Part shown: positions 35,866 to 45,291 of the stretch, piece by piece
Layout: each line of letters starts with the position of its first letter
Numbering within the stretch: the stretch's first letter is position 1
Assembly: GCA_030690945.1 (NCBI GenBank)
Contig: JAUYFM010000033.1
Span: 1 to 64,000, forward strand
Direction of reading: 5' to 3'
Source: Smithellaceae bacterium
Lineage (GTDB): Bacteria; Desulfobacterota; Syntrophia; Syntrophales; Smithellaceae
Length of the DNA stretch: 64,000 nucleotides
Notes under the pieces: generated by a model
Seen by the model: the letters and a program-made list of their open reading frames with translations, nothing else
Told to the model about the DNA's origin: nothing
Databases searched by the model: none
Program-made: the position numbers and the translations under genes

Positions 35866-36054
35866 TCAGTGGAGAGCTGTAAAACTAGATTGCAGGTCAA
35901 CAATCCCGACCTGATCATTGAATCACCCTTCGAAGTCTGGATGGACATATTGACAAAAAAAGCGGATGGTCAGAAAATGTTCATGGAAAAGAAATATACA
36001 ACCAAAGGCGACATTTCAACCCTCATGCGAATGAGAGAGTTCTTTGGAAATTGA
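35866..36054 (+). pseudogene. Remnant of an SCP2-type sterol-carrier domain
   Basis: The frame reads IIESPFEVWMDILTKKADGQ, then a segment containing TTKGDISTLMRMREFFG. This is the C-terminal half of an SCP2 domain (compare the usual E-PFEVW-DI-GK-DGQQMF...KGD--LL--M---F). There is no start codon or N-terminal half. It begins right after the TPR gene stop in another frame, which suggests a deletion fused the ends of two genes. Confidence 0.55.
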
Positions 36055-36183
36055 CGGATTCTTTGAAACAAGTAACTCATCTATTCCGTCACCGCAATTG
36101 AGATATGATTAGTGAAAACGCATAATCCATGCAGCCCCGGCTGTGCCAAAATGTTTCAAGCACTACCGATTCGAAATAGGCTA

Positions 36184-36681
36184 CTATCGCCCACGGTCAT
36201 TACCTCTATCTTGGTATCTCTTTACATCGTCAGTGTCTGAAGGGGGATATATCACTACTTTCCCCTCTTCTTTTATTTTAATGCCAATGATGAGGCCGAG
36301 CATGGAGTACCATTCACCTATTTTATGGCCATGATTATCTAATATATCAAAACCATGAGGTCTCTGAAAGCAGCACTCCATCAATCTCCTTTGCATATTT
36401 GAGACAAGTTCCGATATTATTTCTTGTTTCGAATCTATTTTCTTCCACAGATCCTCATCGCTACCAATGATATAATTTTTTTTCAGTCCGAAAATCGCTA
36501 CGGGATATACATCAGATCCACTTAAAAAATAGTTATAATCGTTATGGATAACAAATTTTTCAAAATGGCCGGTTGCCGTAGCGCTCGGTTCAAAGCTGCC
36601 CATGTTTTTTAACAGCGTTCCCGTGCAGCCCATAAAAACCCCTATGAACATGACAGCCAAAATCATTTCGTATTTACGCAT
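36184..36681 (-). CDS. Putative lipoprotein
   Basis: 165 residues with a lipoprotein signal (VFMGC lipobox, Cys about 19). The rest is soluble, with HFEKFVIHNDYNYFLSG and a Lys/Asp-rich tail. An AAGGAG-like site precedes ATG. No family is recognised. It lies downstream of the diguanylate cyclase at 36727 in the opposite order and may be independent. Confidence 0.7.
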   Translation of the reverse strand: MRKYEMILAVMFIGVFMGCTGTLLKNMGSFEPSATATGHFEKFVIHNDYNYFLSGSDVYPVAIFGLKKNYIIGSDEDLWKKIDSKQEIISELVSNMQRRLMECCFQRPHGFDILDNHGHKIGEWYSMLGLIIGIKIKEEGKVVIYPPSDTDDVKRYQDRGNDRGR

Positions 36682-36726
36682 ATGAAAACTCCTTAGTTGT
36701 TGAGGTGAGGGTTACCCGTCGAACTG

Positions 36727-38151
36727 TCATTGATGCCATGATTCAGAATAAACCATGTTTTTCCCGTTCTTTTTTCCTTGGTACATGAGCTGGTCAACCC
36801 GGTGAACGAAAACCTTCATGTCTTCCTGTGGCTTGTACTGTCCGATCCCTATGCTCACCGTCACATGGACGTCCTGACCCGGCGCCTGAGAAAAGATCTC
36901 ATCCTTGAATTCCATCCGGATTCTTTCCGCGGTTACGGCGCCATCCGCGCTGGTTGTCATCGGCAGTAAGATCGTAAACTCCTCGCCGCCATAACGATAG
37001 GCGGAATCTGTCTGGCGCAGGCATCGTTTGACCACCTGGCCGAGTCGCGACAAGACTTGGTCTCCTTCGACATGGCCGTAGGTGTCGTTGAATACCTTGA
37101 AATCATCGAGATCGAGAAGCAGCAGGGTCAGAGGCTGTCCATAGCGGTCTACCCTGTCAATCTCCATCCTGAGCTGATTATAAAAATGCCGGGAATTGTA
37201 AAGCTGGGTAAGGTCATCGACGATACTGAGTTCTCGGTATCTTTTTTCACTCTCCCGCAGCGCCTCTTCGGCCTGCCTGCGTTCGGTGACATCACTCACG
37301 AAATTCAGAGTGGCGGGTTTCCCCAGCCAGTTTATCAAAACGGAATTCAGTTCTACCCACCTGATGTTGCCTTCCCGGCCATTGATAACTCGAAAAGAAT
37401 AGACGTTAGGAGTCTCCTCGCCCTTCATGCGTCTGACATGCCGGTCGATAACCATATCCCTGTCATCCTGATGAATAAACTCAGTAAATGATTTTGATAC
37501 GAGTTCCTCACCTGAATAACCCATTATCATGACGGTCATCGGATTGACGAATACCAGCTTGCCATCCAGAGCCACAAAAATGGCCTCGTTAGCATTCTCG
37601 ATAAGGTTGCGATATTTCTCTTCGCTATCCCTTAAGGCTTCCTCCGCCTTTTTGCGCTCAGATATATCAATGCCGACCCCCACGAAAAAATTAGGGGCCT
37701 CCTCATCAAACATCACGCCCTGACCATGCCATTGAACAAGATAGGTCCTGCCGGATTTACTTCTAATCTGGTTTTCATTGACCGTCTTTTTTTCTTCCCG
37801 AATAATTTCCCGGAAGACCCCTGTGAGCATACCACGTTCTTCTTCAGGCACAAAAGTCGTCAGATAGTCGGTCCCCCTAATTTCCTCTGTTGTATATTCG
37901 AGGGCTTTCAACAACGCCTGATTCATCATCATGACTTTTCCATCAAAACCAATAGCCACGATAAATGCCGGGGAGGTGTCAAGAAGTAACTGAGCGAATT
38001 TCTGCTCCCTGCGGATCTTGGCTTCGCTCTTGATCAGCGCCTGCTCTGTCCGCTTGCGCTCGCCTTCCGAATGCTCCAGATCTTGAATTCTCCGCTTTAA
38101 TAATGAATTCTCTTCAATTAGTTCTTGATATGGTTTGGATGGATCATGCAT
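36727..38151 (-). CDS. Diguanylate cyclase with two PAS domains
   Basis: 474 residues from the ATG at 38151, which has AGGGGG a few bases before it. A coiled N-terminus (1-45) leads to PAS domains at about 50-170 and 180-300, then a GGDEF domain with YRYGGEEF. The RxxD-type I-site is not evident. The GGDEF half and its linker (ESEKRY-ELSIVD) are close to the protein at 25015 over roughly 170 residues, while the PAS halves differ. The pair are therefore paralogues with swapped sensor regions. Confidence 0.9.
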   Translation of the reverse strand: MHDPSKPYQELIEENSLLKRRIQDLEHSEGERKRTEQALIKSEAKIRREQKFAQLLLDTSPAFIVAIGFDGKVMMMNQALLKALEYTTEEIRGTDYLTTFVPEEERGMLTGVFREIIREEKKTVNENQIRSKSGRTYLVQWHGQGVMFDEEAPNFFVGVGIDISERKKAEEALRDSEEKYRNLIENANEAIFVALDGKLVFVNPMTVMIMGYSGEELVSKSFTEFIHQDDRDMVIDRHVRRMKGEETPNVYSFRVINGREGNIRWVELNSVLINWLGKPATLNFVSDVTERRQAEEALRESEKRYRELSIVDDLTQLYNSRHFYNQLRMEIDRVDRYGQPLTLLLLDLDDFKVFNDTYGHVEGDQVLSRLGQVVKRCLRQTDSAYRYGGEEFTILLPMTTSADGAVTAERIRMEFKDEIFSQAPGQDVHVTVSIGIGQYKPQEDMKVFVHRVDQLMYQGKKNGKNMVYSESWHQ

Positions 38152-38377
38152 CTGATGCCCCCTGCTGCGATGAACGATGCGTACTGAAAACAAAAATGGA
38201 TGGTATTATACGAACCATATTTAATCGCAGATAAGCTATCGGATGCCCATTGAGATGTCAATTGGAATATCGTCCGTGCACTTTGAGCTTGTTTTCTTAC
38301 TTTCTATTCAGTATTAATAATTATTGTCATAATTCCCGAACGATGAAGAAAATTTCGGGGGCAATAGGAATCGCATC

Positions 38378-39262
38378 ATGAAGGATATGAAAAAGCATTA
38401 TCGTGAGATCCAAAAAGTTCTTTGGCTTGTATTGGTTTTGAACTGGGCGGTCGCAGCCGCCAAAATAATTTATGGATACATGACCGGCTCGACCAGTATG
38501 ACCGCCGACGGTTTCCATTCTCTGGCCGACGGGACATCGAATATTATTGGTCTCATCGGGATTCATTTCTGCTCACAGCCGACGGATGAGGACCATCCTT
38601 ACGGTCATAAAAAATATGAGACGCTTTTTGCCATGGGTATCGCCGCCATGCTGCTTATCGTGGCCTTTAATCTGGGCAAAGCGGGCATTGGCCGGATTAT
38701 CAACCCTGTCGTTCCCCAAGTGGATTTTCTCAGTTTTGTGATCATGATTATTACCGTGACAGTCAATATTACGGTAATGATTTATGAATACCGACGAGGG
38801 AAACAAATGCAAAGTGATATTCTGATTGTCGATTCGATGCACACCCGGGCCGATATATTTACATCCCTTTCGGTGATTGTGGCGCTGGTCTGTGTAAAAT
38901 TGGGTTTCCCGATAGTTGATCCGTTTATTACGCTGCTTATTTCGGGATTTATCGCCTATTCCGCGTTCATTATCATACGGCAGGAGTCGGGGATATTATG
39001 CGATGCCGCCGCGATAACCGATAAACAGAAGATTGAAGCCGTTGTGCTTCGAATTAAGGGCGTTAAAAGCTGCCACAAGATTCGCACCCGCGGCCGTCCC
39101 GATGACGTGTATCTCGACCTTCATATCCAGATTGAAGTGGATATGAAGATAGGGGATTCACATCAACTAACGCATATAATCCAAAAAGAGATCATGAATG
39201 CGTTCCCGCAGATTGTCGATGTGCTTGTTCATCTGGAACCCAAATCGGGCTTATGCAGGTGA
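38378..39262 (+). CDS. Cation diffusion facilitator
   Basis: A 294-residue CDF transporter with six membrane helices and a cytoplasmic C-terminal domain. Metal-binding candidates lie in TADGFHSLADG (helix II) and DSMHTRADIFTS (helix V), the latter with the H-x3-D pattern. It exports divalent metals such as Zn, Fe or Mn by proton exchange. The upstream leader holds no recognised metal riboswitch. Confidence 0.9.
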   Translation: MKDMKKHYREIQKVLWLVLVLNWAVAAAKIIYGYMTGSTSMTADGFHSLADGTSNIIGLIGIHFCSQPTDEDHPYGHKKYETLFAMGIAAMLLIVAFNLGKAGIGRIINPVVPQVDFLSFVIMIITVTVNITVMIYEYRRGKQMQSDILIVDSMHTRADIFTSLSVIVALVCVKLGFPIVDPFITLLISGFIAYSAFIIIRQESGILCDAAAITDKQKIEAVVLRIKGVKSCHKIRTRGRPDDVYLDLHIQIEVDMKIGDSHQLTHIIQKEIMNAFPQIVDVLVHLEPKSGLCR

Positions 39263-39274
39263 CACAACAAATAC

Positions 39275-40189
39275 CTATCGGCTGCTCTTGGATTTCAGTC
39301 TCATCCATCGGGAGGCAACGATTGTTGTCAAATTGGCGATGGTCCCCAACAGGCGGCGCTGTTCCGGGAAAAGATCTTTAGAATCGCATAAAATCCCCAG
39401 GACGCCGATAATTCCCTCAAGAGATTGCATAGGAATGAAATAGAAGGGCGTATTTGCACAGGTAAGGGTTCCCGCTCCTGAAACCTCTCCATTGTTCAAA
39501 GTCCAGTTGGCCGCGGCATTTTCTTTTTCCGTGATTTCCAAGTCAACGCTGCTTTTTGCCCAGACATTGAGGCTTCCATCGTCTTCCCGGAAAAAGACCA
39601 AGGCCGGCGTGTCGAAAATCGTCTTGACATACTTTAAGGCAAGCTGCCCCAGTTGGCTGAACACCCTTGTCCGCAGCGATTCCGTGATGTTTTGGGTTAA
39701 AGTACTCTCTTCGATAGGGGTCAGGAGGAGAAAATCTCTGCTCATCTCTTCGATAAGGGAAACTCGGTCCAGTCTCCTTTTCAGAAAGGCGTACTGACGG
39801 CGGACAATATTAATGAGATAGGTAATCAGGGCGGCGATGCCGAAATAGACGGTGACATTATAGATGTCCTGGGGTTTGGAGATATGCAGGGAATAGAACG
39901 GCTCCACAAAACCGAAATTGAAGATGAAGAAACCGGCAGTAAAAGATAAAACCGCCGCCCAGGGTCCAAAATAAATCACCCCGACGATGGTTGGCACCAA
40001 ATAAACAAAAACCAGAGAAGACGGTTGAATGATGTGTTCCAGAAAGACATTGATCACGGTCGTCAGGATCAACATTACCAGAATTATCAGGAACTGCCTT
40101 AGTTTTTTTAAGTTTCCTTTGCGAATGCCTTTCCCCTTATCGACAAACGGCTCTGAACCCTGACTCTGATCAATTTTTTGCATAATCAT
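39275..40189 (-). CDS. DUF4118 membrane protein with GAF-like domain
   Basis: About 304 residues. Four membrane helices match the KdpD-type DUF4118 module (FGPWAAVLSFTAGFFIFNFGF followed by a segment reading PFYSLHIS). A GAF-like domain fills the C-terminal half. The histidine kinase core of KdpD is absent. The ATG at 40189 has AGGGG just upstream and is preferred to 40231. It may be a sensory membrane protein that signals through protein contact. The function is not known. Confidence 0.78.
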   Translation of the reverse strand: MIMQKIDQSQGSEPFVDKGKGIRKGNLKKLRQFLIILVMLILTTVINVFLEHIIQPSSLVFVYLVPTIVGVIYFGPWAAVLSFTAGFFIFNFGFVEPFYSLHISKPQDIYNVTVYFGIAALITYLINIVRRQYAFLKRRLDRVSLIEEMSRDFLLLTPIEESTLTQNITESLRTRVFSQLGQLALKYVKTIFDTPALVFFREDDGSLNVWAKSSVDLEITEKENAAANWTLNNGEVSGAGTLTCANTPFYFIPMQSLEGIIGVLGILCDSKDLFPEQRRLLGTIANLTTIVASRWMRLKSKSSR

Positions 40190-40327
40190 TTGTCCCCTAT
40201 CATATTTGAATGACCATGACCGATGACCCAACGAATCTGCAATATTACGTTAATACTTGTATCAATAAAGATCAAGAGCTTTTGCCTATTTTGGAACTCT
40301 TTCGATTATAAGTAAAAAATGGTTTTT

Positions 40328-40942
40328 TTAGTTAAGTTTCAGCAAATCTTCCGGTTGATCAAAGAGATAGTCGGGTTGAGAGGCGGCCATTTTTTCTTTG
40401 CTGTGCCATCCCCAGGTCACGCCCCCTGTTTTAACACCGGCTTGTTTGCCTTCCTTGATATCGCCGGTCGTGTCGCCGATGTAATAAATATCCTGAAGCG
40501 TGGCGTTATATTTTTCGATAACATGAAGAATCTTGTCTTTTTTGCTGAGCATGAAATCCGAGCCCAGAACTTCCGAAAAAATCCCGTTGAAATCATAGAG
40601 GCGCAGCGCTTCGGTAATGGTCAGTGTATCGTTGGAGGAAATAACGATCATGGAATGATTTTTCGCAAGCTCGTGTAAAACCGGCCGGATTGCGTCAAAA
40701 GGTTTCATTTCGGCGTAATTGACCTTCGATAGAATATCCACGGAGGCGGCCATAAACTTTCCCAGGTCCACGCCTTTTTGCACAAGGGATTCGTAAAAAT
40801 TCCCTTCGAACAGTTCCAGAAATTCCTCCCGGCCTCTTGTTAGGGGCTGATTGATAACTTTCAGACAATCCGTCACCGTTTTTTCGTAAACGTCAAGTGA
40901 ATCCACCAGAACGCCGTCAAAATCAAAGAGCAAAAATTTCAT
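40328..40942 (-). CDS. HAD-family phosphatase
   Basis: A 204-residue HAD hydrolase of the phosphoglycolate phosphatase/beta-phosphoglucomutase type, with motif I DFDGVLVDS, motif II VISSN and motif III/IV in YIGDTTGDIKEGKQAGV. It begins two bases after mtnA, so it is likely co-transcribed with it. A role in dephosphorylating a side product of that pathway is possible. Confidence 0.85.
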   Translation of the reverse strand: MKFLLFDFDGVLVDSLDVYEKTVTDCLKVINQPLTRGREEFLELFEGNFYESLVQKGVDLGKFMAASVDILSKVNYAEMKPFDAIRPVLHELAKNHSMIVISSNDTLTITEALRLYDFNGIFSEVLGSDFMLSKKDKILHVIEKYNATLQDIYYIGDTTGDIKEGKQAGVKTGGVTWGWHSKEKMAASQPDYLFDQPEDLLKLN

Positions 40943-40944
40943 TT

Positions 40945-41991
40945 TTAGATAATTCCTTTGCGCAAACGAGCTATTGAACGGCCGATCGGTCTGGTCAAAA
41001 TACCCTTTTCCGTGATGATTGCCGAAATCAATTTGGATGGCGTAACATCAAACGCCGGATTGTAAACCTTCGTTCCCCGAGGCGCCGCCTGGACGCCGCG
41101 AAAGCACGTCACTTCATCGGCTTGCCTTTCTTCAATGGGAATTGCCGCACCCGTCTTGAGAGAAAAATCAAACGTGGAAAGAGGTGCTGCGATATAAAAA
41201 GGAATCCGGTGCGCTTTCGCTAAAACGGCCAGTGAATAGGTGCCGATTTTGTTGGCCGTATCCCCGTTTGCCGCGATGCGGTCCGCACCGACAATGATCT
41301 TATCAATTTTACCCTGCTGCATCAGAAATCCCGCCATATTGTCCGTGATTAAGGTGGCGGGAATTTTTTCCTTCTTCATTTCCCAGGCTGTAAGCCTTGC
41401 TCCCTGCAAGACAGGCCGTGTTTCATCCACATAGATATGCAGTTTCTTGCCCTGCTCACAGGCCGCGCGAATCACGCCCAGCGCCGTACCGTAACCGGCT
41501 GTCGCCAGCGCGCCGGCGTTGCAATGCGTCAGGATGTTATCGCCGTCGGTAAAGAGTTTGCTGCCGTGCCGGCCCATTTGCCTGTTGATGTTGATATCTT
41601 CGGCGCAAATCCGTTTGGCTTCTTTCACCAATTCAGCGGCCAGGTTTTGCTTTCCGGAAAGGATTGCGTCGTCCAGATGTTGCTTCATCCGTTCCAGCGC
41701 CCAGAAAAGATTACGCGCAGTCGGACGGGCTTTTGCAATTTCATCACAAATTGCATTAAATTTTTTTTGGAATTTTTCGGACGGCTCTCCCGCCAATACC
41801 TGCGCGCCCAGCGCCGCACCCATGGCGGCGGTAACCCCAATGGCCGGTGCGCCACGCACGGTTAAATCTTTGATGGCGGCAATCACCTGCCGGTAATTCG
41901 AACAGACCACCTGCCGTTCGGTTAGCGGCAGAGCCTTCTGATCAATCATTACCACGGTGTTATTTTTCCAGAAGACTGTTCTAATCATCAT
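40945..41991 (-). CDS. mtnA: Methylthioribose-1-phosphate isomerase
   Basis: A 348-residue MtnA/eIF2B-alpha-like isomerase. Signature segments are [16 protein letters not shown], the catalytic Cys in [14 protein letters not shown] (about 160) and the catalytic Asp in [13 protein letters not shown] (about 240). It converts methylthioribose-1-phosphate to the ribulose form in methionine or DHAP-type salvage. Other salvage genes are not in the window. It overlaps gatB by the ATGA at its start. Confidence 0.95.
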   Translation of the reverse strand: MMIRTVFWKNNTVVMIDQKALPLTERQVVCSNYRQVIAAIKDLTVRGAPAIGVTAAMGAALGAQVLAGEPSEKFQKKFNAICDEIAKARPTARNLFWALERMKQHLDDAILSGKQNLAAELVKEAKRICAEDININRQMGRHGSKLFTDGDNILTHCNAGALATAGYGTALGVIRAACEQGKKLHIYVDETRPVLQGARLTAWEMKKEKIPATLITDNMAGFLMQQGKIDKIIVGADRIAANGDTANKIGTYSLAVLAKAHRIPFYIAAPLSTFDFSLKTGAAIPIEERQADEVTCFRGVQAAPRGTKVYNPAFDVTPSKLISAIITEKGILTRPIGRSIARLRKGII

Positions 41992-43418
41992 CCGGCAAGC
42001 ATCTTTTTGAGCAGGTCGTTGACCAGTTGTGGATTAGCCTTGCCCTGGGTCGCCTTCATCACCTGGCCGACAAAGAATCCGAAGAGCTTTTCCTTGCCGC
42101 CCCGGTAATCTTTGAGTTGATTGGGACTGGCTTCGATGATCGCACTGATGGTCTTGATAAGTTCGCCTTCATCGGTAATCTGCACCAGGCCTTTTTCCTT
42201 AATGATATCCTGCGGCGGCTTGCCTGTTTTATACATATCATCAATAACGTCTTTGGCCATTTTGCCGCTGATTGCGCCTTCTTCAATCAACGTGATCATG
42301 TCGGCAAGCGATTTGGCAGAAATCGGACATTGGCGGATATCGCGTTTTTCCTCATTGAGAAAACGCAGCACATCGCCCATCACCCAGTTGCTGACCTGTT
42401 TTGGTTTGCCGCAAAGCTTGACCACGTCTTCGTAATACAGGGCCAGTGCTTTATCGGCGGTCAGCACGCCCGCGTCGTAAGCGGGAATCTGATAGTCTTT
42501 CACGAATCGTTCGCGTTTAACCAGCGGCAGCTCCGGCAGTTCTTCACGGATTCGGGCAATCCAGGTCTCATCCACCATCACCGGCACCAGGTCGGGATCG
42601 GGAAAATAGCGGTAGTCGTGCGCTTCTTCCTTGCTGCGCATGGGATTGGTCACGCCCTGCGCGTCGTCCCACAATCGCGTTTCCTGAACGATTTTCTGGC
42701 CGTTTTCCACCAGATACTGCTGGCGCTTGACTTCATATTCCAGGGCACGCTGCACGTTGCGGAAGGAGTTCATGTTCTTGAGTTCCGCCCGTGTACCAAA
42801 TTCCTTCTGGCCCTTGGGCCGGATCGACACGTTGGCATCGCAACGGAAAGAACCCTCTTCCATGTTGCCATCACAGATTTCGAGATACACCAGAATTTCG
42901 TGCAGGCGCTTGAGATAATCCGCCGCCTCTTCCGGCGAGCGCATATCCGGTTCGCTGACGATTTCAATAAGCGGCACACCGGTGCGGTTCAAATCCACGT
43001 AGCTGACAGGATTATTTTCATCATGCATCAGCTTGCCGGCGTCTTCTTCCATGTGAATCCGGGTGATACCGATCTTTTTTTGCTCTCCGTTTATCTCAAG
43101 TAATATGTAGCCGTGCTCAGCCAGTGGATAGGCAAATTGTGAAATCTGATAGCCCTTGGGCAGATCGGGATAAAAATAGTTTTTCCGGGCGAAGCTGTTG
43201 GATGGATTGATGGTGCAATTGGTGGCGAGCGCCATCTTCATGCCGTATTCGACCACTTTTTTATTGAGCACCGGCAAAACGCCGGGCATGCCCAGGCAGA
43301 CCGGACAGGCATGGCTGTTGGGCGTCCCCCCGAATTTTGTGGAACAATTGCAGAATATTTTGGTGTCCGTGAGCATTTGGGCGTGGACTTCCAGCCCGAT
43401 GACTGTTTCAAATTCCAT
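41988..43418 (-). CDS. gatB: Asp-tRNA(Asn)/Glu-tRNA(Gln) amidotransferase subunit B
   Basis: 476 residues starting [15 protein letters not shown] at 43418, sharing one base with the gatA stop. The frame extends upstream through gatA sequence, but that part is antisense-like and rejected. GatB's N-terminal kinase-like domain carries the zinc cysteines (CNCSTKFGG...CPVC), and the C-terminal helical and tail domain ([18 protein letters not shown]) is complete. It works with GatA and GatC to make Gln-tRNA(Gln) and/or Asn-tRNA(Asn). Confidence 0.97.
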   Translation of the reverse strand: MEFETVIGLEVHAQMLTDTKIFCNCSTKFGGTPNSHACPVCLGMPGVLPVLNKKVVEYGMKMALATNCTINPSNSFARKNYFYPDLPKGYQISQFAYPLAEHGYILLEINGEQKKIGITRIHMEEDAGKLMHDENNPVSYVDLNRTGVPLIEIVSEPDMRSPEEAADYLKRLHEILVYLEICDGNMEEGSFRCDANVSIRPKGQKEFGTRAELKNMNSFRNVQRALEYEVKRQQYLVENGQKIVQETRLWDDAQGVTNPMRSKEEAHDYRYFPDPDLVPVMVDETWIARIREELPELPLVKRERFVKDYQIPAYDAGVLTADKALALYYEDVVKLCGKPKQVSNWVMGDVLRFLNEEKRDIRQCPISAKSLADMITLIEEGAISGKMAKDVIDDMYKTGKPPQDIIKEKGLVQITDEGELIKTISAIIEASPNQLKDYRGGKEKLFGFFVGQVMKATQGKANPQLVNDLLKKMLAG

Positions 43419-44875
43419 TATAACGTCGGTCTCCTTTTTTCTATGGCTGCGTTTTTCTCGTAAGTCGAGGCAATTTGTAATAGTTTTCCTTCCTCGAAAT
43501 GACCGGCCAGAAACTGCACACCGATCGGCAAGCCGGCGGCAGTGAATCCGCACGGCACGGAGATGCCCGGAATGCCGGCTAAGTTTGTCGAGATCGTGAA
43601 GATATCGGACAGATACATTTGCAGTGGATCATCCGTTTTCTCGCCGATTTTAAACGCGGGCGTCGGCGTGGTGGGTGTGAGAATCACATCGCATTGCTGG
43701 AAAGCTTCGTCAAAATCGCGGCGGATGAGCGCCCGCACCTGCGAGGCTTTGCCGTAGTAAGCGTCGTAATAACCGGCGGACAAGGCGTAGGTGCCGATCA
43801 TGATGCGGCGTTTGACTTCCGCGCCAAATCCCTGCCGGCGTGTCTTTGTATACATTTCCATCAGGTCGCGCGCGTCCGCTGTTCGTAAACCATATTTCAC
43901 GCCGTCATAACGCGCCAAATTGGAAGACGCCTCGGCCGGAGCGATAATGTAATAGACGGCCAGGCAATACTGCGTGTGCGGAAGCGTTATATCCACAATC
44001 TTCCCGCCGCACTTTTCCACAACAGCTATCGCTTTTTGAACGGCGGCGGCAACTTCCGGGTCAATGCCTTCAACAAAATATTCCTTGGGAATGCCGACTT
44101 TCCAACCCTTGATGTCGCCGCCGATAAACCGGCGGTAGTCGGGCACTTCCGTTTTTACCGATGTTGACTCTTTCGGATCGTAACCCGCCAGAACATTCAT
44201 CATGATGGCGCAGTCTTCCACGTCTTTGGTAAAGGGACCGATCTGATCCAGCGAGGACGCAAATGCAATCAACCCGAAACGCGAAACCCGTCCGTAGGTG
44301 GGTTTCATACCCACAACGCCGCACAGCGCCGCCGGTTGGCGGATCGATCCGCCGGTATCGGAGCCGATCGACGCGATGCATTCATCCGCGGCAACGGCTG
44401 TGGCCGACCCGCCGCTGGAACCGCCGGGAATGCGTTCCAAATCCCACGGATTGTGCGTCGGACCGAAATACGATGTTTCGGTCGATGACCCCATCGCAAA
44501 TTCGTCCATATTGGCCTTGCCCACAAACACGGCCCCCGCGGCGGAGAGCTTTTCCACAACCGTCGCGTTGTATGGTGGAACAAAGTTATGCAGGATGTGC
44601 GAGCCACACGTGGTCGTAATGCCTTTTGTACAGACAATATCTTTAAGCGCGACAGGAATGCCCGTCAAGGGTTGAAGGTCGCCTTTCTTAATATTCTCAT
44701 CAGCTTTGGCCGCGGCCGCCAGGGCTTCTTCCTTCATCAGGCGGATGTAAGAATGCACCCGTTCCTCCACCGCATTGATTCGTGAAAAAACGGACTCGGT
44801 AATCTGCATGGCCGACACATCGCCGTTTTTAATTTTTTCCTGCAATTCATGAATGGTTAATGAATATAACTCCAT
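43418..44875 (-). CDS. gatA: Asp-tRNA(Asn)/Glu-tRNA(Gln) amidotransferase subunit A
   Basis: A 485-residue amidase-signature protein. The Ser-cisSer-Lys triad region is visible: LKDI near residue 78, [15 protein letters not shown], and [16 protein letters not shown] near 170. It hydrolyses glutamine to supply ammonia to GatB. It is part of gatC-gatA-gatB-mtnA on the - strand. Confidence 0.97.
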   Translation of the reverse strand: MELYSLTIHELQEKIKNGDVSAMQITESVFSRINAVEERVHSYIRLMKEEALAAAAKADENIKKGDLQPLTGIPVALKDIVCTKGITTTCGSHILHNFVPPYNATVVEKLSAAGAVFVGKANMDEFAMGSSTETSYFGPTHNPWDLERIPGGSSGGSATAVAADECIASIGSDTGGSIRQPAALCGVVGMKPTYGRVSRFGLIAFASSLDQIGPFTKDVEDCAIMMNVLAGYDPKESTSVKTEVPDYRRFIGGDIKGWKVGIPKEYFVEGIDPEVAAAVQKAIAVVEKCGGKIVDITLPHTQYCLAVYYIIAPAEASSNLARYDGVKYGLRTADARDLMEMYTKTRRQGFGAEVKRRIMIGTYALSAGYYDAYYGKASQVRALIRRDFDEAFQQCDVILTPTTPTPAFKIGEKTDDPLQMYLSDIFTISTNLAGIPGISVPCGFTAAGLPIGVQFLAGHFEEGKLLQIASTYEKNAAIEKRRPTL

Positions 44876-44892
44876 AAACTCCTCTTATCTTT

Positions 44893-45192
44893 TCAATCTA
44901 TTACTTTCGGAACTCTAAAAAACTCTCCGCGTGCGTCCGGCGCGTTGGCCAGCGCCCTTTGCGTCCCGAGAGATTCCGCTACCTTGTCTTCACGAAAAGC
45001 GTTGGTGACGGCAATGGCATGGCTCATCGGCGCGACGCCCGTCGTATCCAGCTCATTGAGCTTATCGATATAAAGCAAAATATCGTTGAGCTGAGCGGTA
45101 AACTTTTCCTTTTCCTGATTCGTAACTTCCAAACGCGCTAATTTAGCAACGTATTCAACATTCTGTGTAGTGAGTTTCAAAATCCCCTCCAT
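44893..45192 (-). CDS. gatC: Asp-tRNA(Asn)/Glu-tRNA(Gln) amidotransferase subunit C
   Basis: A GatC of about 95-99 residues with VEYVAKLARLEVTNQEKEKF and the C-terminal EFFRVPKVID. The start is ambiguous: ATG at 45192 lies on the very edge of a repeat element, while TTG at 45180 gives the more typical N-terminus but has its GGAGGGG only three bases before. The protein is complete either way. Confidence 0.92.
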   Translation of the reverse strand: MEGILKLTTQNVEYVAKLARLEVTNQEKEKFTAQLNDILLYIDKLNELDTTGVAPMSHAIAVTNAFREDKVAESLGTQRALANAPDARGEFFRVPKVID

Positions 45193-45291
45193 CAACCACC
45201 TCGCAGCAAGCTGTCAAGGTATGAAATGAACGTCATTATATCGCAGCAAGCTGCGGAGAATTAACGCTCGTCCCGCCAAAGCGGGATTAAA
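45192..45291 (+). repeat. Dispersed palindromic repeat, family A, full copy
   Basis: A 100-base copy of the same family as 26556, with the stems shortened in step: CGCAGC-AA-GCTGCG here where the other copy has CGCGAGC-AA-GCTCGCG. It fills the whole gap between gatC and the deacetylase gene. Its left edge meets the gatC ATG and its right edge contains the deacetylase stop codon (TTA on the + strand at 45287-45289). Confidence 0.8.

Noticed and set aside
42027-43103. Long open frame of 358 codons on the + strand over gatB.
   Set aside because: It mirrors the gatB frame; composition is Phe/His-rich and it has no ribosome site or homology.
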